Below, one piece after another: positions 46,502 through 59,158 of a stretch of DNA of 64,000 bases. The position numbers and the translations under genes were made by a program. How positions within the stretch are numbered: the stretch's first letter is position 1; the number at the start of each line of letters is the position of its first letter. Origin of the DNA: Ambrosia x helenae (taxonomy: Eukaryota > Streptophyta > Magnoliopsida > Asterales > Asteraceae); contig CM061231.1 in assembly GCA_030844895.1 (NCBI GenBank), positions 33,551,149-33,615,148 of the forward strand. The letters are read 5' to 3'. Under the pieces are notes generated by a model. That model was not told where the DNA came from. It was given only the letters and a program-made list of their open reading frames with translations, and did no database searches.

Positions 46502-49500
46502 ATGTCAGTTACTGATTCATCACCGCCTTTAGAGATCTTAGGTAAGCAGCTATGCTACTATTTTTTTTAGGATGCATAAAAAATTTCATTAAACCAAAGA
46601 AAACCAATTACAAGGCTGAAATGTAGCTACTATTTAGCTACATTTATAAGGCTGAAATGTTACTTACATTTTTTGTGTGCTCAAACCGGATTTTAAAATC
46701 GGGCCCTTTCGTAAAAAAATATATTATTTATTTTTTGCTTAGGATCCTAACACGTTGGCATATGATGATCACACGTATTAGAGTTGGGTGAGTTTTAGTG
46801 AAAATAAAACAACATACTTGTAGAATCCCACGGTCCCACCCATAGCGAAGCTATTGGTGGTGTCTAGGGAGAGTGAGATGTACGCACGCTTACTCTGTCC
46901 CCAAGGATAGAGATGATGCTTTTAGCTCAAAAGTCATAACCGCACAAAAAAGTCGCAATAGGATGCGCATAGCTACTCACAAAGTGCACCTTTGCTGAAA
47001 CGTACAACATGAACAAGTACTACATCAAAATGACACAAACAAGCGATATCATGCAAACACCACCCAAAAAAAATAAAAATAAAAAAAAATCTAAGCTCAT
47101 AAGGTAAGACTTAATGAAGAAAGTTAAACCTGTGCAGTTATAGGAGTATTTGCTTGAACGCTGAACGAAGTTAAACCCTAATTTACGTATTCACATCCAA
47201 GGTGTGAAAAATAAATAAATACGAAGGCTGAATGCCTTACCCATGCACTTACTTTCTAATATTTAGTATGTAATCAAGAAAATTGGGGACCTCAAAAGAT
47301 GGGGCTCCAAGATTTATATTCTTGTACGGTCGAGCTGGCTTTACTCTAGTGTTGAATCATCGTTGTGTTCCCAGTTAGAGAACCGGGGGGGTTTGCCATA
47401 TGGAACGGACCACCTTTCAATAACAATCAGCCGAGTATCAAGCTTGATAAACTTCCCTGCACTAGTGCAAAATTTAGCGAAGATGGATCCAAACTGATGG
47501 TGATAAAGTCTGAGTCTGTGATTAGCATCTATGATTGTAAATCCTTGAAAGAAATAAGGTGTTTTGAATCACCCAACATTCTTGCTGCTGCATTGTCTCC
47601 ATGTGGAACTTATCTTCAGACGTTCCAGAAAGCTTCGTCACCACAAGAAAAGAACGTCACATTGTGGAAGACGGAGACAGGGGAGTCTGTTTACGCTCTG
47701 TCTCAGAAGAACATGACTAAGGCAACATGGTAAAAGTTTGTGGTTCTTGTTTTGAGTTTTTTAGTTGCAAGCAACTTTATTTCTGATTGGATTATCATGC
47801 TTTAGGCCATCAATCAGATTTAGCTCTGATGAAGCGGTTGCTTCTCGTATGGCAACAAATGAGCTTCAGTTTTTTGATTCTGGTGATTTTTCCAAAGGCG
47901 TTGTGCATAAGATCAGAGTTCCTGGAGTAGCTTCAGCTGAGCTTTCTAAGAACCCTGGATCCCACGTGGCTGCATTTGTTCCCGAATCCAAGGTTTGTAT
48001 CTAGCAGCATTGTATTTAAGATGAGAGATTTTTGTGTTTTATGTTGTATTCCTTGATCTGCAGGGAATGCCAGGTAGTGTTCAAATATATGCTTGTGCAC
48101 CTGATTCCCAGAGTGAACCAATTGCGCGGAAAAGTTTCTTCAGGTGCTCATCGGTGCAGCAACATTGGAACAACGGTTCTACAGGGCTTCTGGTTGTGGC
48201 GCAGGCAGATGTCGATAAAACTAACCAGAGTTACTATGGAGAAACGAAGTTGTATTACTTAACATTGGATGGCAGTCACGATGGGCTTGTATCCTTACGT
48301 AAGTTTGTCTCCCTTATAGACAGAATTTAACATCTACAGATCCAATTTTGCCTATGACGATGTAAGATTAAAATATTTTCAAAAAAATTACTGACAGCAC
48401 CATATTAGAAACTAAAAGAAAAAAAAAAACAAAATTTATATAAGTTGTTGATAGATGATTACAAAATTTTGCAGGTAAAGAAGGGCCTGTACATGATGTT
48501 CAGTGGTCGTACTCAGGAAAGGAATTTGCTGTTGTTTATGGATGTATCCTTGTGTTCTATTCTTATTCACTTTTGTATTAACATTTAAGGGGGTTTTGAA
48601 TTTGAGCTTGGGTATCTTATTTATTTATTATTGTGATTTAAAATCACAATAATATGTTTTTATAAACTAATTCCAGTTCTGATTAGGGGTCAAATAATCA
48701 GTTTCATTTTCAGCTGCAATGTCAATGAATAAACTAAAATTGCCTTTTACTTCCATTTCTCAAGTCGTCTCTTTTACTTTCACTAAGATGTCATTATTTT
48801 TCGCCTTTTTGTTTTATATTTCCCTAACAAATTGGAATTTACCAAGCACTCAAAACATCCGATTGTCTGATAATTACAACTTAACAACAGAACAGCATGT
48901 AAACGCTATCTTCTGAACTTTACAACCCGTTACTACTGCTGTATATCACATAGTACTAAGCGCACATCCAAACATCCCTAAGATAAGCTTTATCTAATAT
49001 TGAAAGCTGGAGCTGCTATTGATGGGAGAGAGGTGCGTTTGGAAGTCGGGCTGATTTTCTCCATACAACTTCACACTGGAACTTGAGATCATATATTACT
49101 CATTTAACACTTTCACCAATCTACGTAATTAAAAATTTGACTTATTTTTTTTCTTTATCGTTTCTATCGATTTGTTTACTTGACATACCACAGTTATGCC
49201 GGCAATGGCAACTATTTTTGACAAGAAGTGCAAGCCTCTTCTACAACTTGGGGAAGGGCCTTACAATACCATTCGTTGGAACCCAAAGGGAAGATGTATC
49301 CTTTATTATATAGTTTGTTGCATATCTTTTGCATGCTAGCATGATTTACAAAAACACTTCTATTTTGAGGAAGTGATTTCTCGGCACTGATGGTGCAAGT
49401 TGGCTCGAGGGTGTTTTGGCCTTAATCGTTTTTTTCTGCAGTTATATTAGTGGCCGGCTATGGCAACCTACCAGGTGAAATGGTATGTTTACAAATGGTC

Positions 49501-51686
49501 AACAAAGTCTCGTTGGTGGCTTATTTGATCAGGCTGAAAATGTTTTTCTCCTTTTCTTTTCTTTTTAATTTTGTAGTCAATAAATCCGTAGTAGCTATAG
49601 CAAGATGTAGCATGGTATTTATGATCCTTTTGGTCATATAAACAAACAACTAACTTACGGTGGAATATTCAGGCATTCTGGGACTATGTTGAGAAAAAGC
49701 AACTTGGGACCACCAAGTCTGAATGGTCAGTGACGAGTGAATGGTCCCCTGATGGGCGTTATTTCATGACCGCCACAACAGCTCCTAGGCTGCAGGTGGA
49801 CAATGGGTATGTTCATGTTAACCTATGTTCTTCAACAATAGAAAACCATATCTATTATAAGATGTTGGTGCAAAATACTAACAAACATTGGTGCTTTTCA
49901 GATGATAAAAACGAATTGCTAGTTGATGTTAAAAAATTTTGGATTTTATATATAGTTTAATGATGGAATAGCTAATACTTTATTAGATGTGGCAAACTGA
50001 GCGGGTCGAATAGGTTGGGTAACATGTCAAAACAGGCTTGGTTCGATCCGCAAATGCTTTTTATTGTTGAACTTTAATTTTCTTGTGTGCTAAAATTGAT
50101 AGCAATAACCATATTGGCACCAAATAATCTAACTCTTTATAATTGTAGGATCAAAATCTTCCATTACAATGGAAAATCATTATTCAAGAAGAAGTTTGAT
50201 AAATTGTATCAGGTAAGTTTTCCTTTTCTTTCGGCAACCATACCCGGTCTACTTCTGCTAATTTTCTAACTCTGCTCACAGGTCGATTGGAAAGCGGAGT
50301 CTCCTGATAAGTTTGGTGACATTGAAGAACTTATAAAGTCCGTGGGCTCGTTAAAAGTAGAAAGCAAATCACAAGGTGCTGTATGCGACTTTTAAAAGTT
50401 ATAGCCTAAGACACATTTTTTATGTTTATTGTTGTAGGACCTTGGTTTTAAAAAGCGCGCTCGAGGCGCGCTTAAGCGCAAAGCGCACCTAGGCGCACCC
50501 CGTGCGCCTTATGTAACCCTAGGCGAACACTGAAAAAAGCGCAAGAAAAGCGCACGGAAAAAGCGCGCTTTTCGTACACATGCTGTTTTTGTGCTTAAAG
50601 TTATACATGTAGCTAAAAAGGTTGTACATTCAAGTTAAATCACATATATACCTTATTTGTATCTATATTTTGAGTAAATAATGTTAAAACCCTATAGCAT
50701 ATATAAATTTTTTTTATATAATCGTCTTGCGCCTCGCATACTAAAAGCCCACCGCTTTTGCGCTTTGCGCCTCGGTTTTAGACCTCGTCGCTTTTGTGCG
50801 CTTCGCGCTTTTTAAAACCAAGTGTAGGATTAAAGTTATATTGTTACCATTCAGGACAAGGATCAAAATCTTCCCAGGCTAAGCCTATTAATCCTCCCGT
50901 TCAGAAGAAACCCGCTGCATATCAACCACCTCATGCAAAGGCTAAAGCTGCCAAGGAGGCCGAGGTGTGATAAATACATTTATTTTGTATTATGTGGAAA
51001 CTAATATTATAATCGTACGAGTTAATGACTTGATTCATTATTTTTTTGAATGGGTTGATAGGGGATTTGTTTTATCTAAAAGGTAAAATGAACAAAAAAA
51101 AAGGATACTAAAAGAGGATTTTGGTCTCCTAATGTGTATTTTTTATGTATAAAAACCTCCTAAATCATTTTATCCAAAAGTTGGATTATTATTCAAATAA
51201 TATAGTACTGTAATATATTTGAATAACAAATTATTTATAGAAATTTAGAACTCAATCCAACCCGACCCGTACAGAAACACTCATTACCCGATTCTGTGCA
51301 TTTTACCACCGCTACTTCTGCCATAGAACACTTGTAAAATTATAATCTTTAATATCGCTTGAGCAGTAAATTTCTTGCTGACTTTTTTTTTGTTTTTTGT
51401 TTTTCTTTTGTGGTAATTCTTTCTGGGTTTCTGATGGTATTCGTTAATGTAGCTCTTTGGAGGAAGCCCTTCAGTGTGAGTACTCCTACTCTCTTACATT
51501 TACATTCTATTTTCATCATACAAATGGGCAAAACATATATTTTTTTAAAACTAACCATTTTAACAAATTGTTTGTATACAATGCAGAGAAATGAGCAAGA
51601 ACGCATTAAAAAACAAGAAAAAAAGGGAAAAACAGAGGGAGAAGAAGGCTGCTGAAGGGGGTTCTGCTGCCAACGGTGCAGATTAA
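46502..51686 (+). CDS. Eukaryotic translation initiation factor 2A (eIF2A), 517 residues
   Basis: eIF2A is a cytosolic WD-repeat protein that can help deliver initiator tRNA to the 40S ribosome independently of eIF2. There are thirteen coding exons: 46502-46541, 47375-47729, 47806-47992, 48064-48298, 48475-48543, 49194-49295, 49442-49482, 49673-49806, 50149-50212, 50282-50375, 50855-50964, 51453-51475 and 51587-51686. They sum to 1554 bases, exactly 518 codons with the stop. Hallmarks are VREPGGFAIWNGPPF, LSPCGTYLQTFQK, KNVTLWKTETGESVY, ATWPSIRFSSDE, EGPVHDVQWS, YNTIRWNPKGR and AGYGNLPGEMAFWD, then SEWSPDGRYFMTATTAPR. The Lys-rich C-terminus includes ELFGGSPS and MSKNALKNKKKREKQ. The length matches plant eIF2A (about 510). 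Introns 5 and 6 are U12-type. It is convergent with the P450 gene. Confidence 0.93.
46800..46985 (-). repeat. Au-like SINE in eIF2A intron 1
   Basis: The minus strand reads GGACAGAGTAAGCGTGCGTA, then CATCTCACTCTCC, GACACCACC and GGGTGGGACC, ending in TTGTTTT. This follows the 3' half of the plant Au SINE (GTAAGGCTGCGTACAT...CCC...TTGTTGTT). The tRNA-like 5' part is unclear. Confidence 0.5.
48544..49193 (+). other. U12-type (minor spliceosome) intron 5 of eIF2A
   Basis: The donor is GTATCCTTGT after GGAT. Near the acceptor TTACTTGAC lies about 12 bases before CAG, which fits the U12 branch-site consensus TTCCTTAAC and its short spacing. Only this border restores Y-G-F-M-P-A in the protein. 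Confidence 0.85.
49296..49441 (+). other. U12-type (minor spliceosome) intron 6 of eIF2A
   Basis: The donor is GTATCCTTTA after AGAT. GGCCTTAATC lies about 17 bases before the acceptor TTTCTGCAG, a fair branch-site match. The join gives G-R-F-I-L-V-A-G-Y. Confidence 0.8.
50439..50823. mobile_element. 385-bp GC-rich MITE in eIF2A intron 10
   Basis: The ends ACCTTGGTTTTAAAAAGCGC and GCGCTTTTTAAAACCAAGT are inverted repeats. The flanks GTAGG (50434-50438 and 50824-50828) are a probable target duplication. The inside repeats GCGCTT, GGCGC and GCGCACC words. It carries no gene. Confidence 0.75.
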
Positions 51687-53425
51687 AAACATGATTCAAG
51701 GTCTTGTTTCACTGTTATATGATGAGTTAATTTTGTTTTCTTGGGGCGTTGGATTAGTACTCAATTATGGTCACAAATCTTAGTTGCCCCACCCCCTTGA
51801 CAAGGAAGGAGGTTTGTTGTTATTTTCAGAAACCGAGGGACCAAGCTTCGGACTCCACTTATACATGTTAACATGTATTTATGTACCAACAGATTTATAT
51901 GATAAAACTGTTGTTCTTTATGTCTGGACTAACCCCTGGCATTACTGCAGCAGCTGGTTCCTTGTAATTCATGTAATGTGGGCAGGTGGTCGTGATTTGC
52001 GATTTGGTGGTGGATGGTGATCTGACCTGCTAATTTTGTGGTGAGGGTTGTGGCCGGTGGTGGTTCGACTTGCTGCTTTTTGTGTGAGGGCGATGGCTGA
52101 TGGTCTTGACCCGTCGTCACTCATATGATTACTCGTAGGATGGTTTTATACATATTCTTCTTCTAGGTCAGGTCATCGTTCCCCAAACACCCCAAGCAAA
52201 TTACAACATTAAATTTCTGACCATCACATAAAGTAGCGTAATTGTTCTGATTTATCACTCGTATGACATTGTTCTACAAAACCAACATTCACATGATATA
52301 CTATCCACGCTCGGATAGTTTGATTATCGCTCACGACCCACTTGTTTCTTCTCATCTTGGAAACAAGAACCCCCTCCTGGTTGCTTTGGTTAGAATCAGC
52401 TACCAGAACTTAAGATAGATACAAAAGAATGATTGTTAAGGTTTAACTTTAGCCTCACCAGCCATGGTTTGTAACACGCGTACTCCTTATGAATTCAAGG
52501 TCTCAATTTTCCGAACCTCGGTTAATTTATTGGATTGGATGGGTACCCTGTTTGCTGCCATTCTTTTTTGCTCAAAATTATAATTTTTGTAGTGTGCTAT
52601 TTACTTGTTTCTCCCCTTTCAGAGATTAATTAGTTATTTTTTGCAACCTGTTAGTGTCCAGCATAGTGCATATTTGGATATCAAAAGTCTACAATCCTGA
52701 ATTTGGTGACCTGTTAGTAGCATGCAGCTTCAAGTGTTAGTTTTGTTGATGGGGTGTTAAAATTGTTTACTACTACTGCTTATATTTTCCTTTTATACAC
52801 TTATGATATACGCAAGTGTTCCCCAAGGAGGCCGAAGGCCACGTAGGCACCAAGACACTCATACCCGCTAGCCTTAAAGATAATTATTATTCATATGTTT
52901 ATTATATCTTAATTCTTACCTTCTCATTTCACAAGAAAATACATCAAATTATTAATCAATCAATGGAGCAAATAAATCATGAAATATTTGATTAGACAAC
53001 ACGGTCAACAAATATGGTATAAAATGATGATGAAAAGTTGAATAAATTGAGACAAAAGAAACATGGGCTATGTTACTACTATTGTATCAACAATCCAATG
53101 TGAAGATAAACACTTACTAGAGTCAGGAACTCGTACATATGAAGAATCAAACAGAAGAATCATATCGACTGGATTGATACTATGGATCGACCTTACAATT
53201 AGTTTTGGACTAGTAATTTAATCTATCGAATCAGCAACGTGTCTATGCAACATTCTAAAGGACGCATGATGTATGTCTAGTTTGAGCTTCGAGCAATAAA
53301 ATTTAACCAACATGTTTTAGAGCTTATAAAAGCATATGTTATAAACTACACCTAAGTTTTAAAAATATAATTCATGGTTTATGAAAGATTGGGTTACAAG
53401 AGTATGACAATAAAATCCAAAGGTG
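51687..53425. other. Intergenic region after eIF2A, no gene seen
   Basis: The first few hundred bases probably include the eIF2A 3' UTR. Two overlapping open frames near 51784-52120 show no domain. Nothing else is recognised. Confidence 0.4.
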
Positions 53426-53433
53426 GAATTGAT

Positions 53434-53867
53434 TAAGGGTGTAAATGAGTCGAGTTGGGCCCGAGCCTGACTGGGCTCGAGCTCGGCTCAATTCGAGCCT
53501 AATACTTTGAGCTCAAACTCGGCTCGAAAGTAAAACCAAGGGCTTGAGCTCGGCTCGACTCGGCTCCAAATAATTATACAAAATTTAAAAGGAGCTAATA
53601 ACTCAGCTCTAGCTTGCCTTGATAGCTTAAACGAGCCAAAGCTCGGCTCGAGCTCGCCAATGTTAAATAGTAGATATACTATATATAAAATAATAATAAT
53701 ATAAAATTTGTTTGCGTTCGTTTAGGCTCGCGAGCCTAAACGGTCTTTGTATGAAAAGCTCGAGCTTGGGCTCGGGCTCGGGCTCGTTAAGGCTCGATTC
53801 ATTCGAGCTTTTTTACCGATCTAATCCCGAGTAGCTTTCGAGCAGTTGCGCATCATTTACACCCCTA
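53434..53867. mobile_element. 434-bp hAT-like MITE
   Basis: The 8-bp duplication GAATTGAT (53426-53433 and 53868-53875) flanks inverted ends TAAGGGTGTAAATGA and TCATTTACACCCCTA. Inside, GGCTCGAGCTCGG words repeat many times on both strands. The 8-bp duplication and the GGGTG end fit hAT-derived MITEs. No coding sequence is present. Confidence 0.82.
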
Positions 53868-54397
53868 GAATTGATCAATAAAGTAGATTTTGTAAAATCC
53901 AAAAGAATTCTATAAAATTGGAACTTTGATGAAAACAAATTAAATATGTTGAGATTATCTTTTAAAATATTGAACTGTAATGTATGATTACAATATAATA
54001 TTTATTTAATTAGATTATTGAAAAGTTAATCTAAGCGTTTGGTTCATTTCTCTTTTTGGTTAACTCTTTCTTTTTTCTGAAATTTTTTTATTTTACCCAA
54101 TCTTTAGAGAAACACACATTAAGAAAGTACCATTCAGGCATTCACTACAACATTTACTAAAAGGTTGTCAATTTGTCATCATGCATTAACTTTTGTTCAA
54201 CTTTTAACTATGTATGTTATTGTTGTCCTCTTTGTCTCTTTAATTAATCCATTTCTTCATAAAATTTTTTGTTTTATATGTTAATATCTTAACAAAAGTT
54301 TTAGGCTCTATTCAACATGATCACTTTTTTTCATGTGAGAAATGAGGGATATAAAACAATATGTGAGTAACAATATCCTAAACTTATACATTGAAGT

Positions 54398-57300
54398 TCA
54401 AGCATTACTACGATGCTTCACAATGATAGGATATCGTTTCTGAGTTCTGGTCGTTGGGAAATACACCACTTTATCATCTTCTGCCGGCTCCCAACTTTTA
54501 AGGAAAAAAAAAAACATAGTCAATTTTGAGTTCGGTATCATAGAATCATATGTGAAAAGTGGACATTCTTTACCTAAACCGAGTAACAAGATGGTGAAGA
54601 AAAACCGAGAGTGCGACTCTGGCTAGCTCATTTCCTGGGCATCTCCTTGGCCCTCCTCCAAATGGCATGAAGTTTGTTGGATTTGAAGATTTCTAATCAT
54701 AAAAATAATTCAAAAAACGAGAAAATACATTTATTTAAATCAATATTAATTGTAGGAAAATGAAGAGGAGTTGAGTGGGTCATGTACCATCCATCTCCAA
54801 GGGTCAAAAACTCTAGCATCTTTGAAATTTTCTTGACCAAGATGAACTGCCCGGAGTGAGGTGAACACTTTGGATCCTTTAGGAATTCTATAACCTAGAA
54901 AAAAAATATACATTCAAAACTATTAACACATAACAACGAAATATGTCTCATAAACGTCGTAGATTTACCCTGTACAACATAGTACGGCGCATTTTGTTAT
55001 ACATTACAATGCAAACGAGACAAGACTAATCTCAACAAATGAGCAAACCTTTTATGTCAACGTCGGTCATTGTTCTCCTAAATACGCCACTAATTATGTT
55101 GGAGACTCTCATTGTTTCATTAATCACCTATAACAAATATAAAGCAAGTTAGAAATTTGCTTAAATAATTCTCGTTTTCTAAACACAAATAATGTTCTAC
55201 AATCAATGTCCTTACGCATTGGGTGAATCGCATGGATTTATAGTCTTCCCATTCAAGAGGCATTGAGTCAGTCTTTTTCGCTCGAATTTCATCTTGTTCT
55301 TCCTATGAAAGATTAGAAACCACATTATTATTATAATTAGAAATTATTGAAAAAAGAAAGAAGTTTTTAGCATCACAATGATTAAGAGACATGAGTTCTA
55401 ATGTTATTGGAAAATGTTTTAGTATGGCAAAGCGAGCATAACAAATTGCATATCACTAAATTTATGATTATCTATTAACATGTTAACGTGAAGTAACTTC
55501 CGACTTCGTTTTATTGTTCTTTAATCATATAATACAGGGGTGAATTTTTTTCAATCAGTAGTGACAAATTGACGAGAGCCATACTCAATTTACCTACGAA
55601 AATAGAAAATTTCTATTGTTACGCCAAAAATAGGGTGACACCCCTAAAAAATTGCTAATAAAAATTAAAGTATATAGGATAATTTTAGGTCAAACTAGCG
55701 TTGAGAACCCTATGAATAGGACGATAAATGTACCTTAACTTCCGAGCCACACGATCTCCCATACTACTTTTTTCTTTTGGCTCTACTGCCTATTTTTCAT
55801 TGGATATGTCTTGCCAACAAAACGATGACTTTGACTTTATAGCGACAATTATTTCTTTATATTATATCTTTAAAAATAATACCTTAATTCCCTTTTAGCT
55901 TAAAAATAATAGGATGTTTAGTATAATATTTATGATTTAATATTATAAAAATAACCTTTATTAAATTAGAAATTTCCGGATTAGTGAACATGGGCAACTT
56001 ATTTCCAATTACATTTATCCAAACACTTGTAAAGAAAGTTTTAGCAAATACCATTACCCCAAAAGCCCTTTGCCAATTGAATTTTGCTTGGAATTGACTT
56101 TTCAACTGGATATTTCTTAACAATGAAAAAAAAAAGTAAAAAAATAAATATAAAATAAAAGAAAGAAAAATAAAGGAAAAGAAAATCATACATATAAAAT
56201 TTTCTGGCATATTTTACAAAAAAAGAAATATGAAACTACTAGTAATACCTTTTATACTTGAAACATGAAATTACTTTCCGTGTCCATTTTACCTTTTGTA
56301 TATCATTACAAATGTCTAAAAATGAATACATTCGTCACACTTTTAAATAATTAAGTAAATACATAAAAAGCGGATACAATTTTATATACATGTAGTTAAC
56401 AATTATTAAACACGAGATTAATGTAAATTAGCTTTATAAATCAGTAGTTTTAGTTTTATATACTTCATTTAGAAATACAACAGAAAGGGTAGAGAATAAA
56501 TCGTATAGTTTTCGTATTTGTTTTTATAGCCATATAATCTTTGATCTACTAAAACCATTAATCTAAATACATCACGACTCTTTTATAAAATCTGGCTAGG
56601 TTCCTAACTAGTTAGTAATGACTCCAAGTAATCGTGTCACTCACAAGGCTCTTCGATTTTTTATTTTTATTTTAGTTGATTAGTTTGACTTAAAATCACT
56701 TCTCAAAACAAGGTCATGGTTAAAACAAAAGCGAAAGAAAAGCCAAACCTTGAGCTGAGCAAGAGCCAATGGCGTGTCGGTTAGGAATTTAACCGCAAGG
56801 GTCATGGTGGTTGATGTGGTATCATAACCCGCTACTAGTAGAGACACTAAGAAATCCACAATTTCATCATCCGTAAAACCAACCCCTCCCCCATCACCCC
56901 CACTGTCAAATAATGCCGCCAACATATCATTTTTCTTTATCCCTCTTTCATTCTCTCTCCTCCTCTGCATCACCACCAACCTAAACGCCTCTGCTACCCT
57001 TTCTCTCGCCTTCAGAAAAATAACAAATATTACACTTCACATATTTTCATCATTTTATAACCAATAGGTAATTAAATTACATTTATTATTATTATAATAT
57101 TTCATTTAAAATATCAAAAATACCTTTATAGCACGACGGTAAGTGATGGAGAACATAGGAATAGGAATGCAGAAGAATCCTTCAATAACTCGCATATAAA
57201 TCTTCCTTAAATTCTCGGTCCACTCACATGGCTCGATGCTCAATAGTTGCTTTAGTGTTAGCTCAAACGTTATCTGTCCAATTTATTATTAATCATATAC

Positions 57301-57985
57301 AAAATATTATTATCCTTAATATATATTAATTAATATTTATTTGGGGATAACATGATTGATCCAAATCAAATCTAGAATAATTATGCCCATAACACTTTTG
57401 GAAGAACACATGGAGTGGAATAAATGGAAGCTTCCAAGCATGAGAAGCACTCACTACATAAGATCATAACATATAACACATGCACATGATGTTATTATGC
57501 ATTCTCATGTAGTCATGTTAATTCATTCCATTGTTTACAATTTAGATATTTTTCTAAACATATCAACAACTTTTAATAGTTTATATAAGAAAATTAGTAA
57601 AAGTTGTTATTTTTAACCGCGAGAATCCAATAAAACCATCTAAGTGCTTCTTAACGAAAGAAGCCTATGAAGACTCTGTTAATACACTACTAACCAGTAA
57701 GATTAGACAATAAGATAAAACGTAGCTTATGTCGGTGGTTCTATAAAATGTCACGATTAAATTGTTTTTAAACAGAAAAGAAAATGAAACCATGTGGGTG
57801 AGTCATGAATGTTCTTGTTTAGCCGGATTGACCGATAGCCCATTGTGCAAAACTAGTACCATCAATGTACACAGTACAACTAAAAACAGGTTTCTTTAAA
57901 TGATTTAACGAAATGAGCTTTAATATCAACCATATAGGGGTACAGCATCCATTCAAGGTCACCTCAACCATGTAGGGGCAAGTGT

Positions 57986-58039
<54 letters not shown>

Positions 58040-59089
58040 TTTATCGAGAATCATAACATGTGCTTAGACAACAAAAATATCTCCCCATAACATTTTAAAC
58101 ACTATTCCAACATAAAGTTCCAAAGATTCAAAGTGAGGGAGTAACACTCCAACTTAATCAAATCAACTTACTTTTTATACATTTTTTTCATATACGTCTC
58201 TAAAGATTTAGGTGTCATATACGAGTCATTAAAAAATATGCCCTTAGACATTATGTTATGGGTTTTGAATGAGGATTGAGCTCATAAACAAACAAATAAG
58301 CTTTGGAGTTTTTAATGAATCAAATTTTAAGTTTAAAATGAGTTTTCTGTTAATACACGCATGTATATAGACATTTTATAAAAATTAAAAATAAAAGTGT
58401 CCTGGATTAAAACTGGCTCTAGCCGCAGGTCCTCCCTAGCTACCCTAAAAGCCTGCCATGCATTTTTTATATCGTCAAGCCACCCCCTAACTACATCCAA
58501 TCCAAACTTACAAAAAAAAAAAAAATTTATTGTAACGACAACATAAAGAGTTAGTGACTATCAATACCTTCTTAGCTTCCTCCATGAGTAGAACCCGACC
58601 GGTCCACGACTCTAAATTAAGCCGGACCAACCGGTCTATATCAACCAACAAATGGTCCTTAATAATAGTCGAGTTAGCAAAGCTCATGGTCAATGAATGC
58701 ATTCGCCTATGGAGACACCCTCTCATCAACAACAAAGAATGCTTCCCAACAAGGTTCGATATCGAACCGGGATAACTCGACTCGAACAACCGGCCCTCAT
58801 TTTGTAAAATGAACCGGTTGGTGTCCGGGTCAGCCGAGAACACGGTCCGTTCACCGAACACATGGGTTGTGAATACGGGCCCGTATTTTGCAACCCGTGA
58901 GTCGATGAATGGTTCCGGGTTCTCGGTTTTGTATGCGGATATTAGTTGGAGTGTTTCTCCAATGAATGGTAACCCGACGGTTCCGGGAGGAAGACGAGTT
59001 TTCCGACCGGTGGCGGTTCGGAGGAGGAGGAAGAATGTAAGTATAGAGAGAGAGGATGTGAAGAGTAGAGAGAGAAGGAAGTAGTCCAT
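54398..59089 (-). CDS. CYP90A1: Cytochrome P450 CYP90A1 (CPD-like), brassinosteroid biosynthesis
   Basis: CPD oxidises brassinosteroid precursors at C-3 (first described as C-23 hydroxylase) on the ER membrane. Eight exons on the minus strand: 58568-59089, 57124-57273, 56749-57009, 55216-55302, 55049-55127, 54788-54894, 54574-54692 and 54398-54494. They sum to 1422 bases, 474 codons with the stop, against 472 residues in Arabidopsis CPD. An N-terminal membrane anchor is followed by the proline hinge RLPPGTVGLPFIGET. Then come AYKTENPEPFID, LFESSYPGSISNLVGKHSLL and RMHSLTMSFANSTIIKDH. The I helix reads LLVAGYDTTST, the K helix NETMR, and the heme loop FGGGPRRCPGNELAR with the Cys ligand. The C-terminus holds VYFPTTRTQKRYPI. 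All borders are GT-AG and all key residues are present. One small oddity is WRWM where CPD has WRWQ. Confidence 0.95.
57987..58037. repeat. 51-base poly(A) tract in CPD intron 1
   Basis: An uninterrupted run of A on the plus strand (T on the coding strand) lies in the 1294-bp first intron. It could be the tail of a small retroinsertion, but no body is recognised. Confidence 0.85.
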
Positions 59090-59128
59090 TGTTATTTCGT
59101 TTACTTTTGTTGGTTTTTCTATGGGTTC

Positions 59129-59158
59129 GTTTATATAGAGAGTTTGGTTTATATCTTT
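59129..59158 (-). promoter_or_regulatory. Core promoter of the CYP90A1 gene
   Basis: Two TATA-like words lie on the minus strand: CTATATAAAC (59129-59138) and GATATAAAC (about 59149-59157), 40-68 bases before the start codon. The farther one would give a short leader of about 30 bases. Confidence 0.5.

Noticed and set aside
47365..47374. Start of eIF2A at the second exon
   Set aside because: The frame there begins only at a GTG inside the intron. An upstream exon with ATG at 46502, in phase and with good splice sites, gives the complete N-terminus.
55510..55660. A short hAT-like MITE in CPD intron 3 (GGGGTGAATTT ... CACCCCTA)
   Set aside because: The inverted ends are short and no target duplication could be matched.
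58809..59084. Plus-strand frame of 91 residues opposite CYP90A1 exon 1
   Set aside because: It is an antisense shadow of a conserved exon.
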